From: Flavobacterium sp. UBA807
GTDB taxonomy: Bacteria > Bacteroidota > Bacteroidia > Flavobacteriales > Flavobacteriaceae
DNA length: 20,372 nucleotides
Direction: 5' to 3'
Assembly (NCBI GenBank): GCA_002296885.1
Contig: DBIH01000021.1
Location: forward strand, 1-20,372
Shown: in pieces, positions 7,466 to 14,548 of the stretch
Layout: the number at the start of each line of letters is the position of its first letter
Position numbering within the stretch: the first letter of the stretch is position 1
The notes under the pieces: model-generated
The model's database searches: none
What the model saw: only the letters and a program-made list of their open reading frames with translations
What the model was told of the DNA's origin: nothing
Made by a program: the position numbers and the translations under genes

Positions 7466-8617
7466 ATGATCAACAAGCGTCTTTTGATTAAAAACCTTTT
7501 AGCTCACAACGATGAGAGCAGTTTTTATGATAAGAAACGCCAGCTAAATCTGCATACTAAAGAGGGAAAAGCAAAGTTCCTGAAACATATTTGCGCTTTG
7601 TCGAATTCAAATCCTTCAAACAATTCCTATATTGTTGTTGGTGTTGAAGATCAGGATAACGAAATCGTAGGCGATGATTTTTTTGACGACAGCCGGATTC
7701 AGAATCTCGTAAATGCCTATCTCGAAAATCCCCCCAAAATCCAATACGAAAATGTGCCATTTCCGAATCTGCCAAAAGATAAAGTTGTGGGTTTGGTAAC
7801 CATCAAGCCAAAACACAAAACTTCCTTTTTCAAGAAAAACATCCATACGATTTTGGCCAATACTGTTTTTGTAAGGGTTGGAAGCAATTCGATGCCAACA
7901 GAGGAAAAGATTCCGTATTCCAAACAAAATATTGAAACCATTATCAGCATCGAAAACAGCTCGCGGAACAGTATCGCCTATACATTGGATGGCGTTATGG
8001 ATTTTATGATTGAACGGCATGGCGATATGACTTCAAAATATAAGGTTTTCAAGGAATTATTTGTAATTTGCTGGGCAGGAAAACCAAAGAGAATAAGAGA
8101 CACAACCTATCTTTCGCGAGTTGATATTGAACTGATCAATGAACAGATTAAGCTTTTTTATTCGGCACTTGATGTAGTTTCGATTGAATTTGACGACGAA
8201 AGTTTTACCATAACGGAGCATGTTCCTTTAGGACTGAATGACAAAACGAGTTATTATCCGTTGGAGCAGCAGAAAATTTCTTTTTTTGATAACGGTTATT
8301 ACAAAATAGAAAGCAAAATGCTTTTCGAGCCACCGGTTTACAATAAAAAAGTACTGCATCACATTTATAATTCAAATGTGACTTTGCTGAATAAACTTAG
8401 GAAAGGATTGGCAATTTCGGATAGGGATGAAAAGGATTTGGAAAATTTTTCATCAACTTTGATGATATGTTACCTGAATGGTTTTGAAGATGCCAAGCAA
8501 AAACTAATCGACGCCAAACCGTTTTTAAAAGCGCAGAAAAGCCCAACGGTTTATTTGAGTTTTAAGGAAGCAATGCGAATTTTAAGAAAAATGAAATACA
8601 ACGAAAACAATGCATAG
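7466..8617 (+). CDS. AlbA_2 / Schlafen-like domain protein
   Basis: This 383-aa cytoplasmic protein has an N-terminal region (about residues 14-140) matching the AlbA_2 pattern. The pattern consists of an acidic/basic entry helix, the helix FLKHICALSNSN, the strand YIVVGVED, a later NPPKI turn, and VGLVTIKP. The remainder (about 150-383) is not recognised; it contains mixed alpha/beta sequence and no helix-turn-helix or ATPase motif that I can identify. AlbA_2 proteins are usually annotated as putative DNA- or RNA-binding regulators or divergent ATP-binding proteins and are related to the Schlafen core. The stop overlaps the start of the metallophosphatase gene by 8 bp, suggesting coupled translation and a shared task. 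The family call is fairly good; no function is assigned. Confidence 0.75.
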   Translation: MINKRLLIKNLLAHNDESSFYDKKRQLNLHTKEGKAKFLKHICALSNSNPSNNSYIVVGVEDQDNEIVGDDFFDDSRIQNLVNAYLENPPKIQYENVPFPNLPKDKVVGLVTIKPKHKTSFFKKNIHTILANTVFVRVGSNSMPTEEKIPYSKQNIETIISIENSSRNSIAYTLDGVMDFMIERHGDMTSKYKVFKELFVICWAGKPKRIRDTTYLSRVDIELINEQIKLFYSALDVVSIEFDDESFTITEHVPLGLNDKTSYYPLEQQKISFFDNGYYKIESKMLFEPPVYNKKVLHHIYNSNVTLLNKLRKGLAISDRDEKDLENFSSTLMICYLNGFEDAKQKLIDAKPFLKAQKSPTVYLSFKEAMRILRKMKYNENNA

Positions 8618-9347
8618 AACATTAGTAATTGGCGATATACACGGTGGATTAAAAGCAGTGCATCAGGTTTTTGAGCGCGCCAAAGTTACGAAGGATGACA
8701 CGTTAATTTTTCTTGGCGATTATGTTGATGGGTGGAGCGAATCACCACAAGTCCTGGATTTTTTAATCAAATTAGACAAAACCAACGACTGCATTTTCAT
8801 CAAAGGGAACCACGATGAATTACTCTATGATTGGTTCACAGGGGAAAAAGCCGAAATTGACGAAGAAATGTGGTTCGTCCATGGCGGAGAAGCAACAGTT
8901 AAGGCTTACGCTAACTTTTCTGAAGCGCAGAAAAAGGAACATATAGAATTTCTTAAGAACCTAAAGGATTATCATTTGGATAATCAAAATCGTCTTTTCA
9001 TCCATGCGGGATTTACTAATATGAACGGCATCCAGTTCGAATACTTTCCAAAAATGTTTTATTGGGACCGGTCGCTTTGGGAAACCGCTTTATCGCTTGA
9101 CGGTGCCATTCCGGAAGACAGTATTTACTATCCAAAGCGTTTTAAAATGTATCATGAAATTTATATTGGTCATACTCCGGTTACCCGAATAGGACAAACC
9201 GTTCCTGTGAAAAAAGCCTGTGTCTGGAATATTGATACCGGAGCAGCATTTAAAGGACCGCTTACAATAATGGATGTAAATACCAAAGAGTTTTGGCAAA
9301 GCGAGCCGCTCAATGAATTGTATAGTAACGAAAAAGGAAGAAATTAA
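8610..9347 (+). CDS. PPP-type metallophosphoesterase
   Basis: This 245-aa calcineurin-like phosphoesterase has the metal-binding motifs GDIHG (8-12), GDYVDG (36-41) and GNHDE (66-70), then RLFIHAGF (about 128-135) and IGHTPV near residue 190. The order and spacing are those of the PPP family, which includes Ser/Thr protein phosphatases and ApaH-type diadenosine tetraphosphatases; these enzymes use a two-metal centre to hydrolyse phosphoesters. Protein-phosphatase and dinucleotide-hydrolase activities cannot be separated by eye. It starts inside the last codons of the AlbA_2-like gene (ATG at 8610) and is followed after 25 bp by an exported protein gene. Confidence 0.9.
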   Translation: MHRTLVIGDIHGGLKAVHQVFERAKVTKDDTLIFLGDYVDGWSESPQVLDFLIKLDKTNDCIFIKGNHDELLYDWFTGEKAEIDEEMWFVHGGEATVKAYANFSEAQKKEHIEFLKNLKDYHLDNQNRLFIHAGFTNMNGIQFEYFPKMFYWDRSLWETALSLDGAIPEDSIYYPKRFKMYHEIYIGHTPVTRIGQTVPVKKACVWNIDTGAAFKGPLTIMDVNTKEFWQSEPLNELYSNEKGRN

Positions 9348-9348
9348 T

Positions 9349-9356
9349 TATGTTTG
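9349..9356 (+). promoter_or_regulatory. Candidate -7 box TATGTTTG
   Basis: TATGTTTG followed by C matches the Bacteroidota TAnnTTTG -7 consensus and sits 16 bp before the ATG at 9373, just after the phosphatase stop. No convincing TTG -33 element is seen at the usual distance, and the leader would be very short. It may give separate transcription of the downstream exported protein gene. Confidence 0.35.
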
Positions 9357-9372
9357 CAAAAAATTTAACAAA

Positions 9373-9870
9373 ATGAGAAAATTAATAACAATAGTTGCAA
9401 TTGCCTTAACAAGTATGGTAAATGCACAGAAAGCATACAAAGGCAAAGGAGATATCAAAGCACAGGTTGGGTTAAACGCTCAGAACCATGGAACAGGGAT
9501 TAATGTTTCAGCCGATTTTGGAATTGGTGAAAACATGTCCTACGGATTTGCAGCTTCTTATTTGCTTTCTGTTGATAAAATAGCCGGAGAGAAACCTGAT
9601 TTTGGAGACAGAGCCGATTTTAAAGTACGTTTCAACGCTAATCTTGGAAATGTTTTTAAGCTTGATAAAGCCATGGATATTTATCCCGGACTGGATTTGG
9701 GAACAAGAAACTTTGGAGCACATCTTGGATTTAGATATTTCTTTACCGAAGGATTTGGTTTGTATACCGAAGCCGGAATTCCATTGGCAAAATACGATTC
9801 AAATGTTGAAGGCTTTGAGCATTATAACAATCAGTTTGTGTTTCAGATAGGAGCATCTTTTAATTTGTAG
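9373..9870 (+). CDS. Exported beta-rich outer-membrane-type protein (possibly DUF6646)
   Basis: This protein is 165 aa from the ATG at 9373. A frame open further back to 9313 lies inside the phosphatase gene and would bury the signal peptide, so the later start is chosen. Residues 1-19 form a signal peptide (MRKLITIVAIALTSMVNAQ). The rest alternates short beta strands with Gly-rich turns (GLNAQNHGTG, YPGLDLGTRNFGAHLG) and ends in FQIGASFNL. A terminal aromatic/hydrophobic strand of this kind is typical of small outer-membrane beta-barrels. From memory it resembles a flavobacterial family labelled DUF6646, but this is unverified. The next gene starts 2 bp after its stop codon. Confidence 0.75.
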   Translation: MRKLITIVAIALTSMVNAQKAYKGKGDIKAQVGLNAQNHGTGINVSADFGIGENMSYGFAASYLLSVDKIAGEKPDFGDRADFKVRFNANLGNVFKLDKAMDIYPGLDLGTRNFGAHLGFRYFFTEGFGLYTEAGIPLAKYDSNVEGFEHYNNQFVFQIGASFNL

Positions 9871-9871
9871 T

Positions 9872-10447
9872 ATGAGCGTAGTTACCGAAAAAAGATTAAA
9901 AGACAGAAGTGGTTCCAGATGTGAAATCAGCGGAAGCGATGAAAACCTTGTTGTTTATTTGGTTGAACCAAAAACTGAGGATACGCCTGAAAATTGTATC
10001 TTAATTACAAAAAAATTAAAAGACCAAATCGAAAACCCTGAAACTACAAATCCAAATGACTGGCGTGGTTTAAGTGACAGTATGTGGAATGAAAATCTTC
10101 CGGTACAGATTGTCTCCTGGCGAATGCTGGCACGTTTAAAAAATCACGATTTGTTAGACATGATGTATCTTGATGAAGATGCATTGGAATGGGCTAAAGC
10201 AACCGGTGAAGGTGAAGATGAAGAAGGAAAGATAATCCATAAAGACTCGAATGGGAATATACTTGCCGATGGTGATTCAGTTGTCTTGATTAAAGATTTG
10301 GATGTAAAAGGAGCCAACTTCACCGCAAAAAGAGGTGCTGCAGTTCATAACATTAAATTGGTTTGGGACAATGCCGAACAAATTGAAGGTAGGGTTGAAG
10401 GACAGCAGATTGTGATTTTGACACAGTATGTCAAGAAAACAAAATAA
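9872..10447 (+). CDS. PhnA-domain protein with degenerate zinc site
   Basis: This is a 191-aa cytoplasmic protein. The C-terminal PhnA (YjdM-like) domain is clear at about residues 123-189: KDSNGN, DGDSVVLIKDLDVKG, KRGAAVHNIKL and GQQIVILTQYVKK. A middle segment has the typical DSMWNE, VSWRML and LLDMMYLDED motifs. Related Bacteroidota proteins, as I recall them, carry CxxC pairs and a cysteine before DSMW at the N-terminus. Here the first pair reads C17-E-I-S20, the second is gone (ITKKLKD), and the usual Cys is Gly in WRGLSDS. The zinc ribbon is therefore probably not functional. Despite the historical name, a role in phosphonate use is not established for this domain. The gene ends just before a strong terminator. 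Confidence 0.87.
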   Translation: MSVVTEKRLKDRSGSRCEISGSDENLVVYLVEPKTEDTPENCILITKKLKDQIENPETTNPNDWRGLSDSMWNENLPVQIVSWRMLARLKNHDLLDMMYLDEDALEWAKATGEGEDEEGKIIHKDSNGNILADGDSVVLIKDLDVKGANFTAKRGAAVHNIKLVWDNAEQIEGRVEGQQIVILTQYVKKTK

Positions 10448-10466
10448 TTTGATTTACTATGAAATA

Positions 10467-10496
10467 AAAAGCGTCCTAAAATGGGGCGCTTTTTTT
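10467..10496 (+). terminator. Intrinsic terminator after the PhnA gene, probably bidirectional
   Basis: The stem AAAAGCGTCC (10467-10476) pairs with GGGCGCTTTT (10484-10493) around a TAAAATG loop, with one G-T pair. A T run follows at 10490-10496. A-rich sequence on the other side lets it also serve the converging lipoprotein gene that ends at 10501. Confidence 0.88.
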
Positions 10497-10500
10497 ACAA

Positions 10501-10875
10501 TTATTCAGGCTGTAAGTTGACCGTTAGTGATTGTGGATTTACATGACATTGATTTGCAGAAACACCAATTGGTGATGAAGTATAGGTTTGATAACCTTCT
10601 TTAGTAACGGTTATCGTATAAATACCAACTCTTTCACCGGCACCATAGAATGTGGAATCCTGCCCTATAAGATTATATAAATTTTCATGATAAGTCCCGT
10701 CTACAGCTTTAACCTGAACACCTTCAGCCATAGGCAACCCGGTTACAGCATCATGAACACTGACCTGTAATCCGTATACAAATTCCTGAGTACACATTAT
10801 GGTATCGTCATCATTGTTGCAGGTTGACGCCATTAATAAAGGCATAAAAGCAAATAAAAAAAGTAGTTTCTTCAT
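10501..10875 (-). CDS. Small surface-type lipoprotein with Ig-like/carboxypeptidase-regulatory fold
   Basis: This 124-aa protein has a lipoprotein signal peptide with the putative lipid-bearing Cys at residue 19 (LLMASTCNNDDD). The -1 Thr is unusual, but the acidic NNDDD right after the Cys fits the export signal that sends Bacteroidota lipoproteins to the cell surface. Residues about 30-120 look like one carboxypeptidase-regulatory-like beta sandwich: a VHDAVTGLPMAEGVQVKA strand pair, then GIYTITVTKEGYQTY. Two further Cys (near residues 28 and 110) could form a disulfide. It stands alone between two terminators, converging on the PhnA gene. Function unknown. Confidence 0.82.
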   Translation of the reverse strand: MKKLLFLFAFMPLLMASTCNNDDDTIMCTQEFVYGLQVSVHDAVTGLPMAEGVQVKAVDGTYHENLYNLIGQDSTFYGAGERVGIYTITVTKEGYQTYTSSPIGVSANQCHVNPQSLTVNLQPE

Positions 10876-10928
10876 GGCTTTTGATTTTTGGTTTTTAAAC
10901 AGATATGAAACTGCTTATAAAGTTGCGT

Positions 10929-10958
10929 AAAAAAACCGACTAATTTTAGTCGGTTTTT
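10929..10958 (-). terminator. Intrinsic terminator after the aldehyde dehydrogenase gene
   Basis: CCGACTA (10936-10942) and TAGTCGG (10947-10953) form a perfect stem around ATTT, extended by A/T pairs on both sides. On the minus strand the stem is followed by seven T residues (complement of 10929-10935), about 27 bp after the dehydrogenase stop. Confidence 0.9.
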
Positions 10959-10979
10959 GTTTTTTATAATTGATGCCGA

Positions 10980-12548
10980 TTACAAATCGAATTTAATTCC
11001 CTGTGCCAATGGCAGACTGGTAGTATAATTGATGGTATTCGTTTGTCTTCTCATGTATACTTTCCATGCGTCAGAACCCGATTCTCTTCCCCCTCCTGTT
11101 TCTTTTTCTCCACCAAAAGCACCACCAATTTCAGCACCCGAAGTTCCGATGTTTACGTTGGCAATTCCACAATCAGAACCTGCAACTGATAAAAACGCTT
11201 CAGCTTCGCGAAGATTGTTCGTCATGATTGCAGATGATAAACCTTGAGCTACACCGTTTTGTAAATCGATAGCGTTAGTAACGTCACCCGAATACTTAAG
11301 TAAATATAAAACAGGAGCAAATGTTTCGTGCTGAACAATTTCGAATGAATTGTCAGCTTCGGCGATTGCCGGTTTTACATAGCAGCCACTTTCGTAACCT
11401 TCTCCGGATAATACACCACCTTCAACAAGTATCTTTCCACCTTCGGCAACTACTTGTTTCAAAGCTTTGTTGTAAAGTTCAACGGCATGGGTGTCAATAA
11501 GCGGGCCAACGTGATTGTTTTGATCTAATGGATTTCCTATTCTTAACTGACCATAAGCACCAACGATTGCATCTTTTACTTTGTCATAAATACTTTCGTG
11601 AATGATTAAACGACGTGTTGAAGTACAACGTTGTCCAGCTGTTCCAACAGCTCCGAAAACCGCTCCGATTACGGTCATTTTAATATCAGCATCAGGCGTT
11701 ACGATGATGGCATTGTTTCCTCCTAATTCTAAAAGTGATTTGCCCAAACGCGCAGCAACTTCCTGAGCTACAATTTTACCCATTCTTGTCGAACCCGTTG
11801 CCGAAACTAAAGGCACACGCGTATCACGGTTTAGCAATTGCCCAATTTTGTAATCACCATTGATTAAACATGAAATTCCTTCGGGAAGGTTGTTTTCTCT
11901 CAATACTTCGGTAATGATATTTTGACATGCGATTCCACAAAGTGGTGTTTTCTCAGATGGTTTCCAAACGCAAACATCTCCACAAATCCATGCTAAAGCC
12001 GTGTTCCATGACCAAACCGCAACAGGAAAGTTGAAAGCCGAAATGATTCCGACAACGCCAAGCGGATGGTATTGTTCGTACATTCTGTGACCAGGACGTT
12101 CCGAGTGCATGGTTAAACCGTGCAACTGACGCGAAAGCCCAACAGCAAAATCACAGATATCAATCATTTCCTGAACTTCTCCGTAACCTTCCTGTAATGA
12201 TTTTCCCATTTCGTAAGAAACCAATTTTCCAAGAGGCTCTTTATATTTTCTTAGTTTTTCTCCAAACTGACGAACGATTTCTCCGCGCTTTGGAGCCGGC
12301 ATCGTGCGGAAAGTTTTGAAAGCTTCTGTTGCGGATTGCATTACTTTTTCATAATCTGCTTCGGTCGAAGCTTTTACTTTCCCGATTAACTGTCCGTCTA
12401 CAGGAGAATAAGACTCTAAGATTTCACCATTAGAAAACCAATTGTTTCCTGTTGAAGTTCCATCGTTAATAGCTTTTACACCAAGTATTTCAAGTGCTTC
12501 GGTCATGCCGAATTGTTGTGCAACGGATGATTGTGTTATTGTTGACAT
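10980..12548 (-). CDS. ALDH7-family aldehyde dehydrogenase (probable alpha-aminoadipate semialdehyde/P6C dehydrogenase)
   Basis: This 522-aa NAD(P)-dependent aldehyde dehydrogenase has a complete active site: N173 in FNFPVAVW, K196 in WKPSEKT, general base E274 in LLELGGNNA, and nucleophile C308 in GTAGQRCTSTRR. The ELGGNNA and GTAGQRCTSTRR forms are characteristic of ALDH7 (antiquitin), whose bacterial members oxidise alpha-aminoadipate semialdehyde (in equilibrium with piperideine-6-carboxylate) in lysine breakdown. The upstream gene is 3-hydroxyanthranilate dioxygenase, so a role on a tryptophan-derived semialdehyde is an alternative, though that step is normally done by the ALDH8 type. 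A TACTTTTGC -7 box lies upstream and a strong terminator downstream, so it is probably transcribed on its own. Confidence 0.88.
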   Translation of the reverse strand: MSTITQSSVAQQFGMTEALEILGVKAINDGTSTGNNWFSNGEILESYSPVDGQLIGKVKASTEADYEKVMQSATEAFKTFRTMPAPKRGEIVRQFGEKLRKYKEPLGKLVSYEMGKSLQEGYGEVQEMIDICDFAVGLSRQLHGLTMHSERPGHRMYEQYHPLGVVGIISAFNFPVAVWSWNTALAWICGDVCVWKPSEKTPLCGIACQNIITEVLRENNLPEGISCLINGDYKIGQLLNRDTRVPLVSATGSTRMGKIVAQEVAARLGKSLLELGGNNAIIVTPDADIKMTVIGAVFGAVGTAGQRCTSTRRLIIHESIYDKVKDAIVGAYGQLRIGNPLDQNNHVGPLIDTHAVELYNKALKQVVAEGGKILVEGGVLSGEGYESGCYVKPAIAEADNSFEIVQHETFAPVLYLLKYSGDVTNAIDLQNGVAQGLSSAIMTNNLREAEAFLSVAGSDCGIANVNIGTSGAEIGGAFGGEKETGGGRESGSDAWKVYMRRQTNTINYTTSLPLAQGIKFDL

Positions 12549-12584
12549 TTGTATGCTGAATTAATATTGCTAAATTATTGAATG

Positions 12585-12592
12585 CAAAAGTA
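12585..12592 (-). promoter_or_regulatory. Candidate -7 box TACTTTTG for the aldehyde dehydrogenase gene
   Basis: On the minus strand the sequence reads TACTTTTG followed by C, matching the Bacteroidota TAnnTTTGC consensus, about 37 bp before the start codon. The region about 20 bp upstream is AT-rich and shows no clear TTG -33 element. Confidence 0.5.
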
Positions 12593-12614
12593 ATCGTTTA
12601 TTTTGAATTTTTAT

Positions 12615-12687
12615 AGCCCTGATGGAGGTATTGTTGGAGCTCTCCCAATTTCATTGGGAAGCGACTACCGACAGCAGGAATAGCTTC
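12615..12687. repeat. Structured intergenic element of a recurrent Flavobacterium type
   Basis: The element starts AGCCCTGATGGAGG and ends CAGCAGGAATAGCTTC. The ends pair in part (AGC with GCT, CCTG with CAGG, GGTA with TACC). A perfect inner hairpin, TCCCAAT (12643-12649) with ATTGGGA (12653-12659), has a TTC loop. No T run follows on either strand, so it is not a simple terminator. I recall elements with AGCCCTGAT and AGCAGGAATAGCT ends from intergenic regions of other Flavobacterium genomes; this could not be checked here. Confidence 0.6.
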
Positions 12688-12696
12688 AAAAAATAA

Positions 12697-13233
12697 TTAT
12701 TTTGCCGTAAATCTTGGATCGGTTTCCATTATCGTTCCACACTTTTTACACGTTCGCAATTCTTTAGAATTATAGAAATGTTCAAAATGATGTAGAAAAT
12801 CCTTTTCGATATCGGTCAATGGAAAATATACTTCGTAGAGTTTATGGTTGCATTTGTCACAGAACCAAAGAAGCCCGTCCTTTGCATTGGTACCGGCGCG
12901 TTTTAGTTCGACAACCAAACCAATGGAACCTTCGCTTCTGTTAGGAGAATGCGGCGTTTTTGCCGGGTGCAGGTACATATCGCCGGCAGAAAGTTTCATG
13001 GCTTTCTTTTCGCCATTGTCCTGAATATAAACCGTAATATCGCCTTCGAGCTGATAGAATAGTTCTTCGGTTTCGTTATAGTGATAATCTTTTCGGGCAT
13101 TCGGACCGGCAACAACCATGACAATATAATCTTCAGAATCTATGTATAAATTTTTATTTCCAACAGGTGGTTTTAACAGATGACGGTTTTCGTCTAACCA
13201 TTTGTTGAGGTTGAAAGGTTTTGCAATTGCCAT
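12697..13233 (-). CDS. nbaC: 3-hydroxyanthranilate 3,4-dioxygenase
   Basis: This 178-aa cupin enzyme opens the ring of 3-hydroxyanthranilate with O2 to give 2-amino-3-carboxymuconate semialdehyde in the kynurenine branch of tryptophan metabolism, leading to quinolinate/NAD or to degradation. The iron ligands H51, E57 and H95 are at the positions known for the bacterial enzyme. R47, R99 and E109 correspond to its substrate-binding residues. The C-terminal rubredoxin-like metal site is intact (C125-DK-C128 and C162-KK-C165). Length is normal. The other kynurenine-pathway genes are not in the window. It lies between the endonuclease terminator and the structured element before the dehydrogenase gene. 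Confidence 0.96.
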   Translation of the reverse strand: MAIAKPFNLNKWLDENRHLLKPPVGNKNLYIDSEDYIVMVVAGPNARKDYHYNETEELFYQLEGDITVYIQDNGEKKAMKLSAGDMYLHPAKTPHSPNRSEGSIGLVVELKRAGTNAKDGLLWFCDKCNHKLYEVYFPLTDIEKDFLHHFEHFYNSKELRTCKKCGTIMETDPRFTAK

Positions 13234-13263
13234 GGTAAAATATTTTTACGAATTTACTAAAAT

Positions 13264-13289
13264 AAAAAGTCCCGATTGTTTCGGGACTT
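13264..13289 (-). terminator. Intrinsic terminator after the secreted endonuclease-family gene
   Basis: AAGTCCCGA (13267-13275) pairs perfectly with TCGGGACTT (13281-13289) around TTGTT. On the minus strand the stem runs into T residues (complement of 13264-13268), 11 bp after the stop codon. Confidence 0.88.
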
Positions 13290-13300
13290 ATAATTATTCT

Positions 13301-14410
13301 TTATTTAACTTCCTTAATCAGATAAATATAGGAAGGGAAGTGATCACTATAACCGACATCGGTCATGCTGTGCCGTAGCGGATAACCTTTGTATTGGCCG
13401 GTTGTTTGTATCATGAAAGGTTTATTCCAGATTCCGGCTTTCCAATAGCGAAAAGAGGAATAGTCTTTTTGAATTAAAGTTTCAGAAACCATGATTTGGT
13501 CGAAAATGTCACCGGCGTCACGATAAAATAACGTGGCGTTTCCTTTGTAGAACATTTCCTCAAACGGATTGTAAACGCCAAATTGTTTTACTTCTTCTTG
13601 TTTGCGTTTTGCGCCAACACCTTCTTTTACGCTTTTGTTGTAAGTTCCGTCATTCAAATCGCCCATGTTGATAATCTTTGCATTTGGATTGATTTTGTAG
13701 ATAGAGTCCATTATTTTTCGGTCTAATCTTCCGGCAGCTTCACGGAAAGGAGAACTTTTTTTCTCACCGCCCGAACGCGATGGCCAGTGATTTACAATTA
13801 CGTTTATCTCTTCGCCATCAAGTAAACCGGTAACCAACAAAACATCTCTGGTGTAAACCCTGTCGAGATTTTTGTCGATTTCAGATTTATCATCCGAGGC
13901 ATCGTCTTTGTCGTTTTTTTCTTTCACATTAGTGTTAAGTTGATTTTTATAAATCAATAGAGGAATGTTTTTATAGCTGGTAGGTTTAAAGTGTTTTTTC
14001 TGATACAAAAAACCAACGTCAATACCTCTTTTATCGGGAGAATCAAAATGAACAATTCCATAATCGTGTTCAATCATGCCGGGCTCTTTTACCAAATCTT
14101 CAAGAACTCCACGATTTTCTATTTCGGCACCTCCAATGATTACAGGCGCTTCTTTTTGCTGGTCATTAGTACCAATCTGTGAAAGGACTTTCGCCAGATT
14201 ATGCAGTTTTTGATGGTATTTTTTAGAGGTCCAGTTTTGGACTCCATTTGGTAGCCATTCCTCGTCATTGTTTGGACCATTTATAGTATCAAACAGGTTC
14301 TCAAGATTGTAGAAAGCAACGGTGTGCACAATATATTTTTTTGCTTGTGCGTTTGCTCCTGAAATTGCGAATAAAGCAAAGAAAACAGCTATTAATTTTC
14401 TAATTCTCAT
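13301..14410 (-). CDS. Secreted endonuclease/exonuclease/phosphatase-family enzyme
   Basis: This 369-aa protein has a signal peptide (residues 1-22, ending GANAQ) and an EEP-fold catalytic domain. Visible active-site motifs are FYNLENLFD (N35 region), GGAEIENR (93-100), DKRGIDVGFLY (126-136), VNHWPSRSGG (206-215), GDLND (250-254) and SDHFPS near the C-terminus. EEP enzymes use Mg to cut phosphodiester or phosphomonoester bonds in DNA, RNA, inositol phosphates or lipids. The NHWPSR and GDLND forms are the kind seen in extracellular nuclease-like members. A Lys/Asp/Glu-rich insert lies at about 163-180. The product should be periplasmic or outer-membrane-facing. It is divergent from the TonB receptor operon with a short shared promoter region, suggesting joint function. 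The substrate is not proven. Confidence 0.88.
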   Translation of the reverse strand: MRIRKLIAVFFALFAISGANAQAKKYIVHTVAFYNLENLFDTINGPNNDEEWLPNGVQNWTSKKYHQKLHNLAKVLSQIGTNDQQKEAPVIIGGAEIENRGVLEDLVKEPGMIEHDYGIVHFDSPDKRGIDVGFLYQKKHFKPTSYKNIPLLIYKNQLNTNVKEKNDKDDASDDKSEIDKNLDRVYTRDVLLVTGLLDGEEINVIVNHWPSRSGGEKKSSPFREAAGRLDRKIMDSIYKINPNAKIINMGDLNDGTYNKSVKEGVGAKRKQEEVKQFGVYNPFEEMFYKGNATLFYRDAGDIFDQIMVSETLIQKDYSSFRYWKAGIWNKPFMIQTTGQYKGYPLRHSMTDVGYSDHFPSYIYLIKEVK

Positions 14411-14455
14411 AAAAAGTATATTAATTTAATGTCAAGTTTTTTACAAACTTCGAGC

Positions 14456-14491
14456 CAAATGTAGATAATATTATTAAAAAATGTACATTTG
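14456..14491. promoter_or_regulatory. Divergent promoter region with mirrored TACATTTG boxes
   Basis: CAAATGTA at 14456-14463 reads TACATTTG on the minus strand, about 46 bp before the endonuclease start. TACATTTG at 14484-14491 reads on the plus strand, about 57 bp before the receptor start. Both fit the TAnnTTTG -7 consensus and point outward. The right copy lies within a perfect 12-bp palindrome, AAATGTACATTT (14479-14490). Clear -33 elements are not seen. Confidence 0.5.
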
Positions 14492-14548
14492 TCGGCTTTA
14501 AGTTTTTATTAAGACGGAGCAAAGAGAAAAATTAAACCAATTTTATTT

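Noticed and set aside
7616..8020. Minus-strand frames of 72-134 codons within the AlbA_2-like gene
   Set aside because: They overlap each other and a longer plus-strand gene with domain motifs, and have no recognisable features.
9313..9372. Upstream extension of the exported protein by 20 residues
   Set aside because: It lies partly in the phosphatase gene and would place a charged segment before a clear signal peptide starting MRKLI.
12643..12659. Inner hairpin as the dioxygenase terminator
   Set aside because: No T run follows on the minus strand; it is better explained as the core of the larger structured element.
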